Positions 35,343 to 46,915 of a stretch of 64,000 nucleotides of DNA are shown piece by piece. Source of the DNA: Molossus alvarezi (taxonomy: Eukaryota > Chordata > Mammalia > Chiroptera > Molossidae). The translations under genes and the position numbers were made by a program. The stretch spans positions 25,370,708-25,434,707 of the forward strand of contig CM073896.1 in assembly GCA_037176705.1 (NCBI GenBank), in the 5' to 3' direction. The notes under the pieces were generated by a model. It was not told where the DNA came from. It saw only the letters and a program-made list of their open reading frames with translations, and did no database searches. The stretch's first letter is position 1, and every line of letters starts with the position of its first letter.

Positions 35343-35938
35343 CTACATTAGTTTGCTAGGGCTGTCATGATTAAATACCACAAGTTGAGTGGCTTAAACA
35401 ACAGGAATGTATTGTCTCACATTCTGGAGACTAGAAATCCAAGATCAAGGTGTTAACAGAGTTAGGTCCTTCTGAGGGATATGAAGGAGAATGTCTTCCA
35501 TGCCTCTTGCCTAGCAATGATTTGCTGGCAATCTTTTTTTTAATTGATTTTTAGAGAGAGAGAGAGAGAAACATCCATTGGTTGCCTCCCATGTGTGCCC
35601 TGACCAGGAATGGACCCACAAACTTTTGGCTGTATGGGATGACGCTACAACCAACTGATCCACCAGCCTGGGCTGCTGTCAGTCTTTATCATTCTTTGAC
35701 TCGAGAAAGCATCACTCTGATCTCTGCTTTCATCTCCACATGGCTTTATTGCCATGTGCTCTGCCTATATTCAAATATCCCTTCTTAAGAGGACATCAGA
35801 CACATTAGGCTCACCCTAATGACCTTATTTTAACATAATTACCTTTATATAGGCCTGATCTCTAAATCAGTTTACATTCTGAGATACTAAAGGTTAAGAT
35901 TTCAACATATTAATTGGGGGAAATAGTTCAACCCATAA
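35343..35938 (-). mobile_element. MLT1-type MaLR LTR, minus strand, split by a SINE
   Basis: The left part (35,343-35,542) has the antisense 3' end 'ttagtttgctagggctgtc' and 'gtggcttaaacaacagg'. The right part (35,683-35,938) has 'ctcaccctaatgacctta' and ends in 'gttcaacccataac'. Together they make a nearly full-length MLT1A/B-type solo LTR. Confidence 0.85.
35543..35682 (-). mobile_element. Ves SINE inside the MLT1 LTR
   Basis: Antisense SINE of the 'attgatttttagagagaga' subtype. The flanks TGCTGGCAATCTTTT (left) and TGCTGTCAGTCTTTA (right) look like a diverged 15-bp target duplication. Confidence 0.85.
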
Positions 35939-35952
35939 CCCCCCCCCCCCCC
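35939..35952. repeat. Poly(C) run of 14
   Basis: C homopolymer immediately at the end of the MLT1 LTR. Confidence 0.9.
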
Positions 35953-36019
35953 ATATCACATACAACAATCATTTCACAGTAAGTCAAAACCTAAATGTAG
36001 AAAGAAGTACTTTAAAATA

Positions 36020-36149
36020 CAGGGTGGAGCAAAAGTAGGTTTACAGTTGTGAGTAAGGGAAACACATAGTTTATTCTTATATTATTATTTATTAATTATT
36101 GTATTATTTAGGATATGAAGAACTATAAACCTACTTTTGCCCCACCCTA
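36020..36149. mobile_element. Mariner-type MITE with long terminal inverted repeats
   Basis: 130 bp. The left end is CAGGGTGGAGCAAAAGTAGG, and the right end is the near-perfect reverse complement (CCTACTTTTGCCCCACCCTA). TA flanks it at 36,018-36,019 and 36,150-36,151. Its inverted repeats extend over roughly 27 bp. Same family as 1177-1301, with no coding capacity. Confidence 0.85.
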
Positions 36150-36189
36150 TATTTAGGAGAAAATGTGTAATACCCTATGACCTTGTTTA

Positions 36190-36355
36190 ATAATACAATT
36201 AAGTATAAGCCATAAATAGAAATGGTGATAGATGTGATCTCAATTAAAAAGTTTAAACTCTACATCAGAATAGAAAGACAAACCACAAACTGAGGGAACA
36301 GATTTGTAAGTCAATCCTACAACACAAAATGAATTAATATATATACCATGTAAAT
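36190..36355 (+). mobile_element. Old L1 3' fragment, plus strand (part 1)
   Basis: A-rich text resembling the ORF2 C-terminal region of an old L1, such as 'gggaacagatttgtaag'. It continues after the SINE at 36,670 and again after the LTR segments near 38,085. Confidence 0.5.
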
Positions 36356-36365
36356 AATCCTTACA

Positions 36366-36659
36366 GCCTTGGTCAGTTTGTTCAGTGGTTAGAATGTTGA
36401 CCCTCGAACCAAAGAGTCAAGGGTTCAATTCCCTGTCAAGGGCATGTACCTCAGTTGTGGGTTTGATCCCTGGCCCCGGTCAGGACTTGCAGGAAACAAC
36501 CAGTCAATGTGTCTCTCACATCGATGTTTCTCTTTCTTTCTCTTTCTCTCTCTCCCTCCCTCCCTCCCTCTCTCCCTCCCTCCCTCCCTCCCATTTTATC
36601 TGAAAAACCAGTGGAAAAATATCCTTGGGTGAGGATTAGCCCCCCCCACACACAAAAAG
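36366..36659 (+). mobile_element. Ves SINE with 10-bp target duplication
   Basis: Full-length copy with the longest CT-rich block in the window. Flanked by AATCCTTACA at 36,356-36,365 and 36,660-36,669. Confidence 0.92.
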
Positions 36660-36669
36660 AATCCTTACA

Positions 36670-36900
36670 AATCAAAAAGTAAAAGACAAACAATTTATTT
36701 ATAGCAAATAAACTATAACAGTACATATACATAATTTACATAAGAAAAAAACTGAATAGTCAAAAAGTACAATAAAAGCTGCTTAATCTCACTAATACTC
36801 AGAGAAATGCAAATAAATGCAATGAGAAAATATCTTTTTTCACATGTCAATGACAACAACTGGAAAGTAGAAAGTGAAGGGAAGCAGATGTTGCTACACC
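36670..36900 (+). mobile_element. Old L1 3' fragment, plus strand (part 2)
   Basis: Contains the recognisable 'ctcagagaaatgcaaat' phrase of ORF2, without open frame. Confidence 0.6.
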
Positions 36901-36904
36901 AAAA

Positions 36905-37345
36905 TACCACTCTTTGACATAAGCATTATTTTGAGCCAAAGGCAATCAAAACCCAGCAGATTCAGGAACATCTCTTTATTTTCCCTTTATCTGCATAAAT
37001 TTGCATTGGAAAGGTTACCTGTACCAAGAAGAGAGTTATTATCAGAGATACCTTTTTACCTAACAATCTTAACTGCATAACAGGGCAACCTTTGTTTTCC
37101 AAACATCTCCTCTGCCTTCCTGTGAATAACCTTTCTTCCCTTTGTATCCCCAGAACCCTTACCCTCTTCCTTAGCTAAGGATGTTATATAAGCTTCAATT
37201 ACTTGGCTCCCTTTGAGTCACATATTTTTATGGGACTCCTGTACGTATGTAATTAAATTTGTTTTTCTCATGTTAATCTGTCCTACGTCAAAATACTTTC
37301 TAGACGAACCAAAGAACCTAAGAGGGTAAAAACAAAAATGTTCCA
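36905..37345 (+). mobile_element. ERV1-type LTR (probable)
   Basis: LTR-like end structure: 'gttatataagcttcaa' (TATA-like), then 'atttgtttttctcatgtt' with 'aatctgtc', and 'aaccaaagaacctaagaggg', a phrase I know from the 3' end of ERV class I LTRs. No internal viral coding sequence. The subfamily and the left boundary are uncertain. Confidence 0.55.
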
Positions 37346-37374
37346 CCTGCACAAAAGTATAAAGTGTCAGTGAA

Positions 37375-38078
37375 AATATGTAGTAATGGGGGTTCTCATA
37401 TCATGCTGAAGGCTGTATAAATTGCTATTGTGCTGGCATGTTTATAACCCCATAATTGATGATTGGTAAATTATTGTATTGCTCCAAAATGGATGATTGG
37501 GAAAGTCACTGTGTGCCCTCTAGCTGAGCCTGTTTTGTAAAGACCCCCTGAACCAAGAAATTGTTGGGAGTTGGCTATGTGTCTGACAGAGTCCACAGAG
37601 CCTGAAGGTCTTGAGTCAGAGACTCGACCGCCCCCACAATCTCAAAGAATTGGGCTTGCAATGTGTTTGTGCAGCTCGGGGCTGCACAATGTACCTTAAA
37701 ATACCTGAAATACCTGGGTGTGCCTGGGTGTTCCTGTTATCCGTAAGGCAAACTAATTGTATACAGCATTGCTGTGGCCCTGGGCATTATATCAAGAAGA
37801 TCCTATTTTCTGTGAGGTATAAAAGGCATGTAATAAAGCATATTGGGGCTGATTCTGAAGACTCTATCACAGAGGTGTTAGAAATCAGACACTGGCCGGC
37901 TCTTATTTGAATTTCAATTCTCTAGTGGTCTTTCTTTGACTCTGTTGCACCACAACATTTGGAGGCCCCAGGGATGGTCTCTGAGAACCCGGGATCAATC
38001 GCCGGCCAGCTTTGCTCTCTACTTGGTTTTAATTTGGCTCTGGTGGTCTTTTGGTTCTCTCATGCCACAACACTATAT
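37375..38078 (+). mobile_element. Second ERV LTR-like segment with primer-binding-site-like sequence
   Basis: TATA-like GGTATAAAAGGC at about 37,817-37,828 is followed by AATAAA at about 37,831, then a U5-like part ending in CACCACAACA near 37,957. Directly after it comes TTTGGAGGCCCCAGGGAT, which has the look of a retroviral primer-binding region. A second U5-like end (GCCACAACA) lies near 38,070. No gag, pol or env sequence follows; old L1 resumes. Left boundary is approximate. Confidence 0.5.
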
Positions 38079-38079
38079 C

Positions 38080-38385
38080 TACTCGTCTTCACAATATTTC
38101 ATAAAGTGTTTGGTGCACATCCCTCATGACCAAGCAACTCCTTGTAGGTATGCACTTTAGGAAGATTCTCATATGTGCAGGTGGAGCTATATGATAGAAA
38201 GAAACGTTTTCTAAAATAGTGAAACATTTGGAAAATAATCTAAATGTCCAGCAATAGAAGAATGGATAGATTATAGTTTATTCCCAAAATAAGATAGTAT
38301 TAGACTCCAGTGATTACACTAGAATTTTATGTATTCACTATAGCTGAACCTTACCTGCACACCACCACCACATTCCAGCTGCATG
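38080..38385 (+). mobile_element. Old L1 3' fragment, plus strand (part 3)
   Basis: Text such as 'aatgtccagcaatagaaga' and 'atggatagattatagttta' is typical of the ORF2 tail in old L1s. It may resume once more at about 39,130-39,400 as 3'UTR-like sequence. Confidence 0.6.
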
Positions 38386-38387
38386 GT

Positions 38388-39126
38388 GATGCTAAAGGAA
38401 GGCTGAACTTACCACCCCAAAATGGGCCTCTTTGGCTTATGACTATTTAAGGCTGGTTATTTATTTTTTTTTATCCTCACCTGAGGACATTTTTTTGGTT
38501 TTTGTTCAGATAGAGTGGAAGGGGGAGCGAGAGAGAGAGAGAGAGAGAGGACAAAGTGCAACCGAGGTACATGCCCTTAGTGGGAACTGAATCCAGATCT
38601 CTCTGGACTGCAGGCAGATGCTCTAACTGCTGAGCCAAACTGGTTAGGGCAAGGCTGGTTATTTTTAATAAATTGCAGACATCAGAGAAGCTCTGAGGAC
38701 CCAGCAGAAGTTGCCATTTTGAAAGAGAAGTGTACATTTATAAAAGTCTGTATTTGTAAGGGTGCCTCCCTCTTTGTATGAGGAAGAGGAGGATGACTCT
38801 ATTTCCAGAAACTCTTATTAAAGGGGGAGTCAAGGACTTTGATCTGCTTAGCAACCATACCCTTGGTTATTGTGCTTTTCCTGGTGACCTCCCATAACTA
38901 CCTCCCCTCAAGATCTTTGTCATTAGCTGATTGGTTTTTAAGAAGGTATAGCTTTGGCCATTTTAAGGAGTTCCTCAGTTTTCCTGATTATCTTCCATGT
39001 ATGCAGGAAATATGTGTGTTATTCCTTCTTTCTGTTTTTCTCCTGTTAATCTGTCTTATTACAAGGGGTGTGATGTCTCAGCCAAGTCCATAGAAAGGTA
39101 GAGCTAACATTATTTTTCTTCCCCTA
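38388..39126 (+). mobile_element. MER-type ERV1 LTR (probable), split by a SINE
   Basis: Begins near 'ggctgaacttaccacccc', continues through 'gcctccctctttgta' and 'ccataactacctcccct'. Ends with 'tttttctcctgttaatctgt' and 'cttcccctaca', all familiar ERV class I solo LTR phrases. No internal sequence. Confidence 0.65.
38463..38650 (-). mobile_element. Ves SINE inside the LTR, 14-bp target duplication
   Basis: AAGGCTGGTTATTT occurs at 38,449-38,462 and 38,651-38,664. Removing the SINE and one repeat restores a continuous LTR. Confidence 0.92.
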
Positions 39127-39129
39127 CAA

Positions 39130-40405
39130 TGCATATTGTAAAATTTCATGTATATAAATGCTAAAAATATGTCACTTAGTATAATCGACTGTTTGTGGAC
39201 ATCTACATCTGTAGGAAAAGTGTAAAGATTGTTGGGGAAAGAAGAATATCAAATTCAGCACAGTGCTTTGTTGTGGAGGGTGGCAAGAACAATGAGGAAA
39301 GGGGTTTGACTTCATGTTCTTATTTACCCTTGATGGTGGGTAAATGGGTCCTTTTGCATAACATTTTGCACTTTTTTTCTGTATGTCTGAAATATTTCAT
39401 ATGGAAGAGAGACACATTCATATTGAAAAACAAAGCAGAAAACACAAATAAAATGGGAAAAGAATCAACCTGTATAAAACAGCCGCAGTACGAGATGGAA
39501 GAAGAACCATCTGAATAAAACTAGACAAAGATAAATGAGGATAGATAATAAAATATCTTTGAACCTATTTCAAAGTCTGTTCACAGAAACAACTTAGTGT
39601 TTTTAGAAATGTGGGCAACAAACAAACAAAGCAAAAACAGTGGCAGAATCAAGGAGCTTTATAGGAGAAAGAGGGTGGGGAAATACAGACCAGATATCTC
39701 TGAAATAGCAGGAACCTACTGGGCTGTACATCAAAGCCATCAACTGAACTGATCTTTTACCTCAGCTACTGATTTGTTGTTTGGAGGATATGAATACACT
39801 GGCAATTGGCAATATCATTCTCCCCTTTCCTAGAGTTGCAAGTAGTGAATAGGATGCCCAGTTGATTTCAGATTGCCCAGCAGTTCTCCAGTTTTGCACT
39901 GAAAATGTTCCTGGACAGAACCAGGTCCAGCTACTCAGCAGCTGACAGCCACAAGAGTTTATGCAAAGGAAATGGGCTGCAAGCAAGCAAGTGAGGACAC
40001 ACCAGGGTCATGCCCAGAGGATCAGATTTGTCTCCATTGAGAGTGATCACACATAAACATCAAGGTGAACTTCGCCAGTGAAGGTATAGAAGAGGGTATT
40101 CGCAGTTACAAAACACAGCTATGAATATATATCACATGTACAAAAATGGTGGAAAATCTCAGGCCATGGGAGGAGATTTTATTTAGTATTAGAATGAGGG
40201 TATAATGAGAAAAGTTCATGAGGGAGTCACTAGCGAGTCCTCCACCCTGCCTTGGCCAGTCTCAGGGGGTTTCTACCAGATCACCCCTCTCCTGGTTCTG
40301 CAAAACATCCTGGGCTTGTTCCTGAACAAACAGGTCTGGCAATCATCAATGTCAGCGATGGTGAGGGTATGGAAGGAAGTTTAATTAAATCACAGCTTTT
40401 TTGTT
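39130..40405. other. Non-coding stretch, possible old L1 3'UTR at left end
   Basis: Up to about 39,400 the text resembles a decayed L1 3'UTR. The remainder has no supported feature. Confidence 0.35.
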
Positions 40406-40415
40406 AAACTCTTAG

Positions 40416-40525
40416 CGCCCTGACCACTTAGGCTCAGCGGTTGAGCGTCAACTTGTGGACCAGAGAGTTCTGGGTTCGGTTCCTGCTAGAGGCACATACC
40501 ACACAAAAAACAAACAAACAAAAAA
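40416..40525 (+). mobile_element. Short Ves SINE with 10-bp target duplication
   Basis: tRNA-like head only, ending 'ggcacatacc' and running straight into an A-rich tail. AAACTCTTAG flanks it at 40,406-40,415 and 40,526-40,535. Confidence 0.9.
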
Positions 40526-40535
40526 AAACTCTTAG

Positions 40536-43489
40536 AAAATTACAGCATATAGTTATTCAAACCTTATAAAACCTAGGGTTATCTAAGTGGGTTTACAGTT
40601 TAATCTAAACAAAGTTATGAATTCTAAATAAAAGTTATTTTATGCTAGGCTACCTGCTAGGCTGTCTGTATAGGTTGTTATGAAAGTTTGCCTCCTAAGA
40701 AATCCCAGACAAACTGGGATGGTTGGTAACTTTTTTTGGTGGATTTGGACAGCATAGTATTTTTTTGATAGATATCAAACTACTGTTCCTAGAATAACTT
40801 TATACTATTTCCAGATGTATAAATTACAGCATTATTCAGACATTTCCAGTAGTAAAGACTTCATTTATTAATTTTCTCCAAACAATTTGTGATAAGTCTG
40901 GAGAGAACTTCAGTCTAGTAAGTGCATTCCTGAGTATGTGGTAAGCATGCTTCTTTCCATAGTTTCGGCCTTACTTTCCCATGGGCATTTTACCTTTAAA
41001 TTGGCTTGGACCTTGCATCTTTCAAATATGACTTTGATGGTGCTTCTAACTACAGAAATAACTACCTGCCCCAGAAGAAAGAAGGTCAGTTTCAGGTATT
41101 GGTATTATATAAAAGTAGCCTTGGTAATTCTAAAGTGCCAGGGATGAAACTGCAGGCTTAGAGGATAAAAGAAAAATTACAGTGGTTGATGACATCGTGA
41201 AGGTTTCTTTAGGTGTTTTATTCAGTGAAAATAACTTTACATTCCAGAAATGTCTTTACATATTGGTTTGGGGATAACAGTTACTGTGTAATATGTGTAT
41301 ATGTGACACCTCATCCGAATAGAATATTCCATAAATCATTTAAGTATTTAATTTAAGAATTTCATATTTGATTTCTAAAATTGGAATTTTGCAATGTTGG
41401 ATGACATTAATGATTAATTGGCAGTGTTATTTGATTATAAGACTGTTGGGTCATTCTAAAGCAAAAAACAAATGTTTTGATTAATATCCATTTAGAATCT
41501 CTTCTACCAGAATTACATCAAAGAGATTAAATATATAAGAAATTATTATTTTATTTAATAAAATCAAAGAGATACAGAAATTTTATCCTTTATTCTTTCT
41601 CGTATATTCTATGGTACCCAATAAAACTAGCTATGCTAAATGATTAATTCCTAAATTTAAAATGGAATGTCTGCTACAAAACTAAATCATGGCCAGTACA
41701 CTGCATGGCATAAATCCTTCACAGGTGCTATAACCTTTATGATTTTGAAATGTGCGCCCATCAGGGATTCCTCGAGCAAATGTACAAGGGACCCACATGA
41801 CATTTCCATAGCCACTGTGTCAGATTAGACTTTGTGATCCTCCCACATCAGTAGGCAAAGCCTGAACAGAGCAGATGCCTGACAGATTGCCCAGTGTCTG
41901 GTGCATAGCAAACAAACAGAGAAACAATGGGGCTGTAGTCACACTTGAGCTCCATGTCCAAAGGGTCCCCTGACAGGATGAGATCAAGTTTGAGCTGTTC
42001 AAACTAGAAGGTTCAGGACATGTATACACTCCCAATTCTTTTCAGTAGCACATAATTACCCATTAACAAGCATGATCTTCTTCTACTCCCCAGGGTGAAA
42101 TAGCAGGCAGCTAATATTTTGCAGCTGGCCTAGTCCTGGGTAACTGAAAGAGCCCAGTGAAGTTTGATTACTGACTGATATATTAATGGTGAAATAAATC
42201 ATGTGGCCCTTGGTGCCCACTCATGTTCTTTTAAAATAGAAGTGAATTGTACAGTGTAGCAGGAGACATATGGAAAATATTTTAGATTCTTTTACATAGA
42301 AGGTGGTCTCCTTTCTATTGTAGGAGAATTTGTGTACATTTTTGTTAAACTTTTGCCTTTCCATCTGTTTAAAAATCATCCATGAATTGCAATGACTAAG
42401 AGATACAGAGGCAAAAACCCGGGATACAGTGACTAGAACCCCAGAAAAGAGTCAGCAGGTCTGAATTCTGGCCCTAATGGCAGAGGAAAATAATTATTCA
42501 TATTTGAGCTAATTCCTTTACTTCTGTGTTTTATTTCCCATGCCTACATAAGGACTATCATCCAAACCAGATATATTTGAGGGTGAACAGGATGCTTAAC
42601 CGTCATTACACCAGAGGACAGTTCTGAACCTGGGCTGTGCTGGGTAAACCAGGTTTTGTGCTCACCTTGCTTACCTGCAAAATGAAATTTGGCATTAAAT
42701 AATCTTTGCTGTCTAGATTAAAAGGCTATGGTTTTAGGCAAACCTCACTTTAATAATATAATTCTTGAAGGACAGAACCTAAACATCAAAAAGGGGCAAA
42801 TGAAGCAATGCATTAAGTAACCAGAAGTCCAGCAAGAAAATGAGCCTTCCTCTTGCACTTTAGAGAGGAGAGCGTTATAGATTTCACATGAGCCTTTAAA
42901 AAAATATTCTGTGTTATTTTAAAAAGTCATATTTTAATTATAAGATCTTGTCAATTTATTGATAGTCTGCTGAATTTCATGATAATAAACTTTGTGACTG
43001 TAAAATTACCCATTGTCTACCCGCCCCCCAGGTATCACACTTTCAAAACACTATCTTCATAATTCTTCACCATCATGACCACCACTACTACACACACACA
43101 CACACAAACACACACACGATCTATGAGTGGAAAAAGGTACGTAGAAAAGTACATATAATCTCTGAAATAGTAGTTCTCAAGAGGGGAAAAAATGCAGGAA
43201 ATAACAGAAATACTTTCAAACGTTTAACATAAATCAAGTAAATAGGAGGGAAGTAAATTCCAGAGTCTAGAGTATTTATGTCCCAGTTATAGTTATTTTC
43301 ATTTCCCAATAGAGAGGTTGACATTAGAATAGCCTTCGAAAAAGTGCACTGCAAGGCTCAAAAGGAATTAAATTTAGATTGAAAAATCTCATCCTGCATC
43401 AAGACATACTGGCAAAATAAGTAACCTTGAAGAAAACAACTTTATAATAAGCAAATAAATTACAACAATACTTTCTTTTACACTTGAAT
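40536..43489. other. Long non-coding stretch, no gene seen
   Basis: AT-rich unique-looking DNA. The only clear low-complexity feature is a (CA)n tract near 43,090-43,118. No splice-flanked open frame resembles a protein that I know. Confidence 0.5.
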
Positions 43490-43690
43490 TGTATCTACAA
43501 CTTACAGGGTACTTTCACACATATTATCTTACCACTACAACAACTTTGAAAATACTTATTATTAGTATTCTCTTTACATTTAAAAACTCTGAAGCATAAG
43601 GGGTTAAGTGACTTGCCCAAGCATATATAATAAATAAATGGGAATTCCGTGCTTGATCCCAACTCATCTTACTGGGTCAAAGTAAGATTT
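43490..43690 (+). mobile_element. MIR SINE, plus strand
   Basis: Contains the MIR core 'gggttaagtgacttgcccaa' and the following 'gggaattccgtgcttgatcc'. Diverged but clear. Confidence 0.8.
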
Positions 43691-44639
43691 CTGGAGACCT
43701 TCAAAAAAATTGTTCAAGAAGATAAGGACAATCCTGTGTGAACTTTCAAGGTGACTCCAGGAAGTTGCTGAAGAAACTTAAAGTATTATATTTTAAGATC
43801 ACACAATTTTCCCTAGGTCAACATAACTTAATTCTGAATAGGAAAAATTTCAATTTCACTAACAGAAATTCAAAACTGCCTGAGGCTCAATTCAGGAATG
43901 GAGAACTCAGTCACTCCAAAATAGCAATTACTACAGCAAAAGATTGCAAAATACTCTACTCAAGTGTAAGAACATAGTTCCCTCTCTTCTCTGTTCCAGT
44001 GCAACCAAGCCTTCCTGACCTTCTTAATTTGTGTAATTATCTCAGCAGAATCTCTAATGAGGGTTTGATTTGCTAAGAGGACTCACTGAACTCCAACCAT
44101 TATAAAGTAGACCTCCTACGGGAAGTGAAAACATTTGCAAAGAGGTGCAGGTAATATAAAATAGAACCAGAAAGTCATTCAAACATCATCTCCCACATTG
44201 ACAGATACACACCAGAGTTAAGATTTTTCTTTTAAAACAATATGGTGAAACCCTATTTAAGAAAAACATTTGGATGGCATTTAAAAAAAATTTCTTTAGA
44301 ATAATTTCATGCCTCAATTCTTAGAAAGAAATGCTTCTAAAATGTGAGTCATACAATTTCTGCAATGTTAAATACAGTATCTAGACTATATTACATTTTT
44401 TTCTTTATTACTACAGATCTTATTATTCCTCAGGGTCACCTTTCAGAATTTTGTTTTTGTTGTATAAGATGCTTGACGTAGACATTGTAAACAATTGTCC
44501 TCAATACACCGAGTGAAAGTTTCTTTTAGCAAAGAATGACCCAATATTAGCTTGTTAACTGCTAATATTTCCCTTGTTCCCCCAAAAATAAATCAAGTAA
44601 TTCCATATTCCTATTACTGAGATTTTTGAGGGTATCTTA
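43691..44639. other. Non-coding stretch, no gene seen
   Basis: No supported feature. Confidence 0.4.
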
Positions 44640-45398
44640 TTGATATTGTTAGCATAGGTAGTTAGCTAGTTATTAATAAAGGAAGGGAGAAAATGAAATC
44701 AGACATTAAGCCTAATAAACTAGAGAGCTGAATCAGATATTAAACCTAATCTACCAGGGAGCTGATTCAAACAATAAGCCTATTCCTTAGGAAGCCAGAG
44801 CACTCACAGGCTCCCCAGGGCACTGCCTCATCTTCCCAAGAGGGTACTTAAGCCCCAAGGCAGGCAGGAACTATTGGTTATGGGTCCTTAGCTGGGATCA
44901 CTGAGGGAGGGATAGAAACAGCAGGGGAAGTCTCTTTGCTGTGAGCGCATGCGCAATAGAAGCCAAGATGGTGCAGGGAGAAGTGCAGGTGCAGTAAAAA
45001 CCAGGTGATGAGGCAAAACTTGGAGGCATGCACATTAGACTCAAAATGGTGGCATAAAGGGGTGGAGTCTACCTGGGAAAATCTAGGAAAAGAATCTGAT
45101 TGGATGAGAGTAGGAAACCCCAGAAGGTCCAGGAAAAGGGATTGGTTATGGGGCGGGCCCAGCATAAGCCTGGGATAACCCAGGAAGCAGTTTGGGTGGC
45201 TCAAAAACCAAGAGAATATATGGAGGGTTATCAGGGTCAGAGCAGTTCCTTCTATAGCCTGCCTGCCCCCTACCTCTCCGAGCTGCATTATTTCCCTTCA
45301 CCGTAATAACCTTGCCACTACACGTAAACTTCTCCCACGGTGCTCCCTTTGAAACTCTTTTCTCAAACATGCAAGGACCCATTTTCACAAGCAACAGT
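44640..45398 (+). mobile_element. ERV LTR (probable), plus strand
   Basis: Starts near TGTTAGCATAGG and ends near CAAGCAACA. Inside are a promoter-like part with 'gattggttatggggcggg' (CCAAT-type and GC-box motifs), TATA-like 'gagaatatatgg' at about 45,210, and a U5-like end 'ccttgccactacacgtaa'. No viral coding sequence follows. The family is not identified. Confidence 0.5.
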
Positions 45399-45854
45399 AT
45401 GGATCATCAAATTCCTGAGATTAGTTATCTTGAGATTACTGAAAGAGATCATGGTTCTGCTTTTAGATTTGAACACTCATTGCCTCCATATTTAAAATTT
45501 TTATTATTTTTCTACACTGGACATGTTTCTTCCTGACTCAATACCCTGGTCTCCTTTTTCTTAGAGAATTTACTTTATCAAACTTGGATTTGTAAATTCT
45601 TTCTCTGCCTCTGTTAGACATAAATTTTTAAGAAGCCCCGTGCTAGTTTTATAACCCAGAAAGGCCTTTCTCTAGGACCTGGGAAACTTCTCTTTGAAAT
45701 GTAGTTATTAAGGAAGATAGAGTTCTTGCTTCCTCGTCTGCAGTGGGAGGGAAGAATCTGAACTTCCGTGGGCTCCTTAGTCCAAGTGGTGCATAGATTA
45801 GGGTGTGTGTATAAAGCCCAGGTAATAGTTCTGTTCATCGTGTTAGCACTTTTG
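45399..45854. other. Non-coding stretch, no gene seen
   Basis: No supported feature. Confidence 0.4.
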
Positions 45855-46057
45855 TTGTTGTTGTTAATCCTCGCCAAGGATATGTTTCCATTGGTTTTTA
45901 GATGGAGTGGAAGGGAGCGAGAGAAACATTGATGTAAGAGAGACACAGCAATTGGTTGCCTCTTGCATGACCCCACTAGGGCTGGGGATCGAACCAACCT
46001 TCGACCCTTTGGTCCGAAGGCCCATGCTCTAATTGCTGAGCCAAACCAGCCAAGGTG
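45855..46057 (-). mobile_element. Ves SINE, minus strand
   Basis: Starts with (TTG)n/poly(T), then 'aatcctcgccaaggata', and ends in 'gctgagccaaaccagcc'. Confidence 0.88.
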
Positions 46058-46184
46058 GGAATTGGGACTTTGTAGAATTGGTCTTTGAGGCTGAAATATG
46101 CCCCAAGCGCACATGTCATTGTGGGGTTAAAAAAAATTTATGTTTCGTCTCCCACCTTCTAAGTTCTTCTATCTAGGCTAATAA

Positions 46185-46690
46185 TCAAATGAACAGAGGC
46201 AGATTAGCAGGAAAAAATAAAATTTTAATACATGTGCCTGGGAAATTGATATAAACATGAAAGTTTCCCCAAACAGTGCAGCAACATTGGGCATATATGA
46301 CATTTTGGACAAAGGAGAAAAGGGTCTGAGTATTAGATTTCTTGGTGAGAACGGACGGTGTGCAGGGAGCTAAGGAAGAGCAGAAGGTACAAAGCGGGCA
46401 CATCCGTGCTGGGCAAGTCAGAGACAGTGGCACCCAGGGGGATCTAGGTGACAGGCCTCAGCTGGAAGCTGCTAGTTACAATAATTAATTCAAATTGGAC
46501 TTAGGAGAACATTCTAGGATTTACTACTTGAACCAGGTTTTTCTGTCTGAATCTCCTGGGCAGAAAAAGGGGGAGGGTCAAAATTTCTTTCTGAGTCTTG
46601 TTTCTTAATAAACAGCTTAAAAATCAATATCCCCAAAAGGTAGCTTCAGAGTGGCAAAATTTTGGCCCCTTCATCTTCATTTTACCTTTC
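46185..46690 (-). mobile_element. ERV1-type LTR (probable), minus strand
   Basis: In reverse complement the 3' end reads 'attttttcctgctaatctg', the same closing phrase as the plus-strand LTRs at 37.3 and 39.0 kb. The 5' side contains 'ttaagaaacaagactcag'. The sequence beyond the left end (46,130-46,185) may be a remnant of the internal leader. Confidence 0.55.
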
Positions 46691-46696
46691 AAATTA

Positions 46697-46915
46697 AAGC
46701 ATACATTAGAGGTATTGCAAGTTCTCTTCCAGACCACTGTCATAAAGCCAGTAAGGCAATAAGGTGTGCCTGGAGTTTTTTTGTTTGTTTGTTTTGTTTT
46801 GTTTGTTTGTTTTTTGATGGTAGAAGGTCTTGCCTTCAATTTAAATTAAAAAAAAAAAAAATCTGTGAAGCACAATACAGCAAGTGCATTAAGATGAAGT
46901 ACACTGTGCATCCCA
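46697..46915. mobile_element. Tigger-like DNA transposon fragment
   Basis: Left part 'attagaggtattgcaagt' followed by 'ccagaccactgtcataaag'. Right part 'atctgtgaagcacaataca'. Both match the two ends of Tigger-type (pogo) non-autonomous elements as I remember them. An internal poly(T)/(GTTT) expansion is present. Confidence 0.5.

Noticed and set aside
37375..39126. Provirus with coding capacity
   Set aside because: Only LTR- and leader-like pieces are visible; no gag, pro, pol or env text on either strand.
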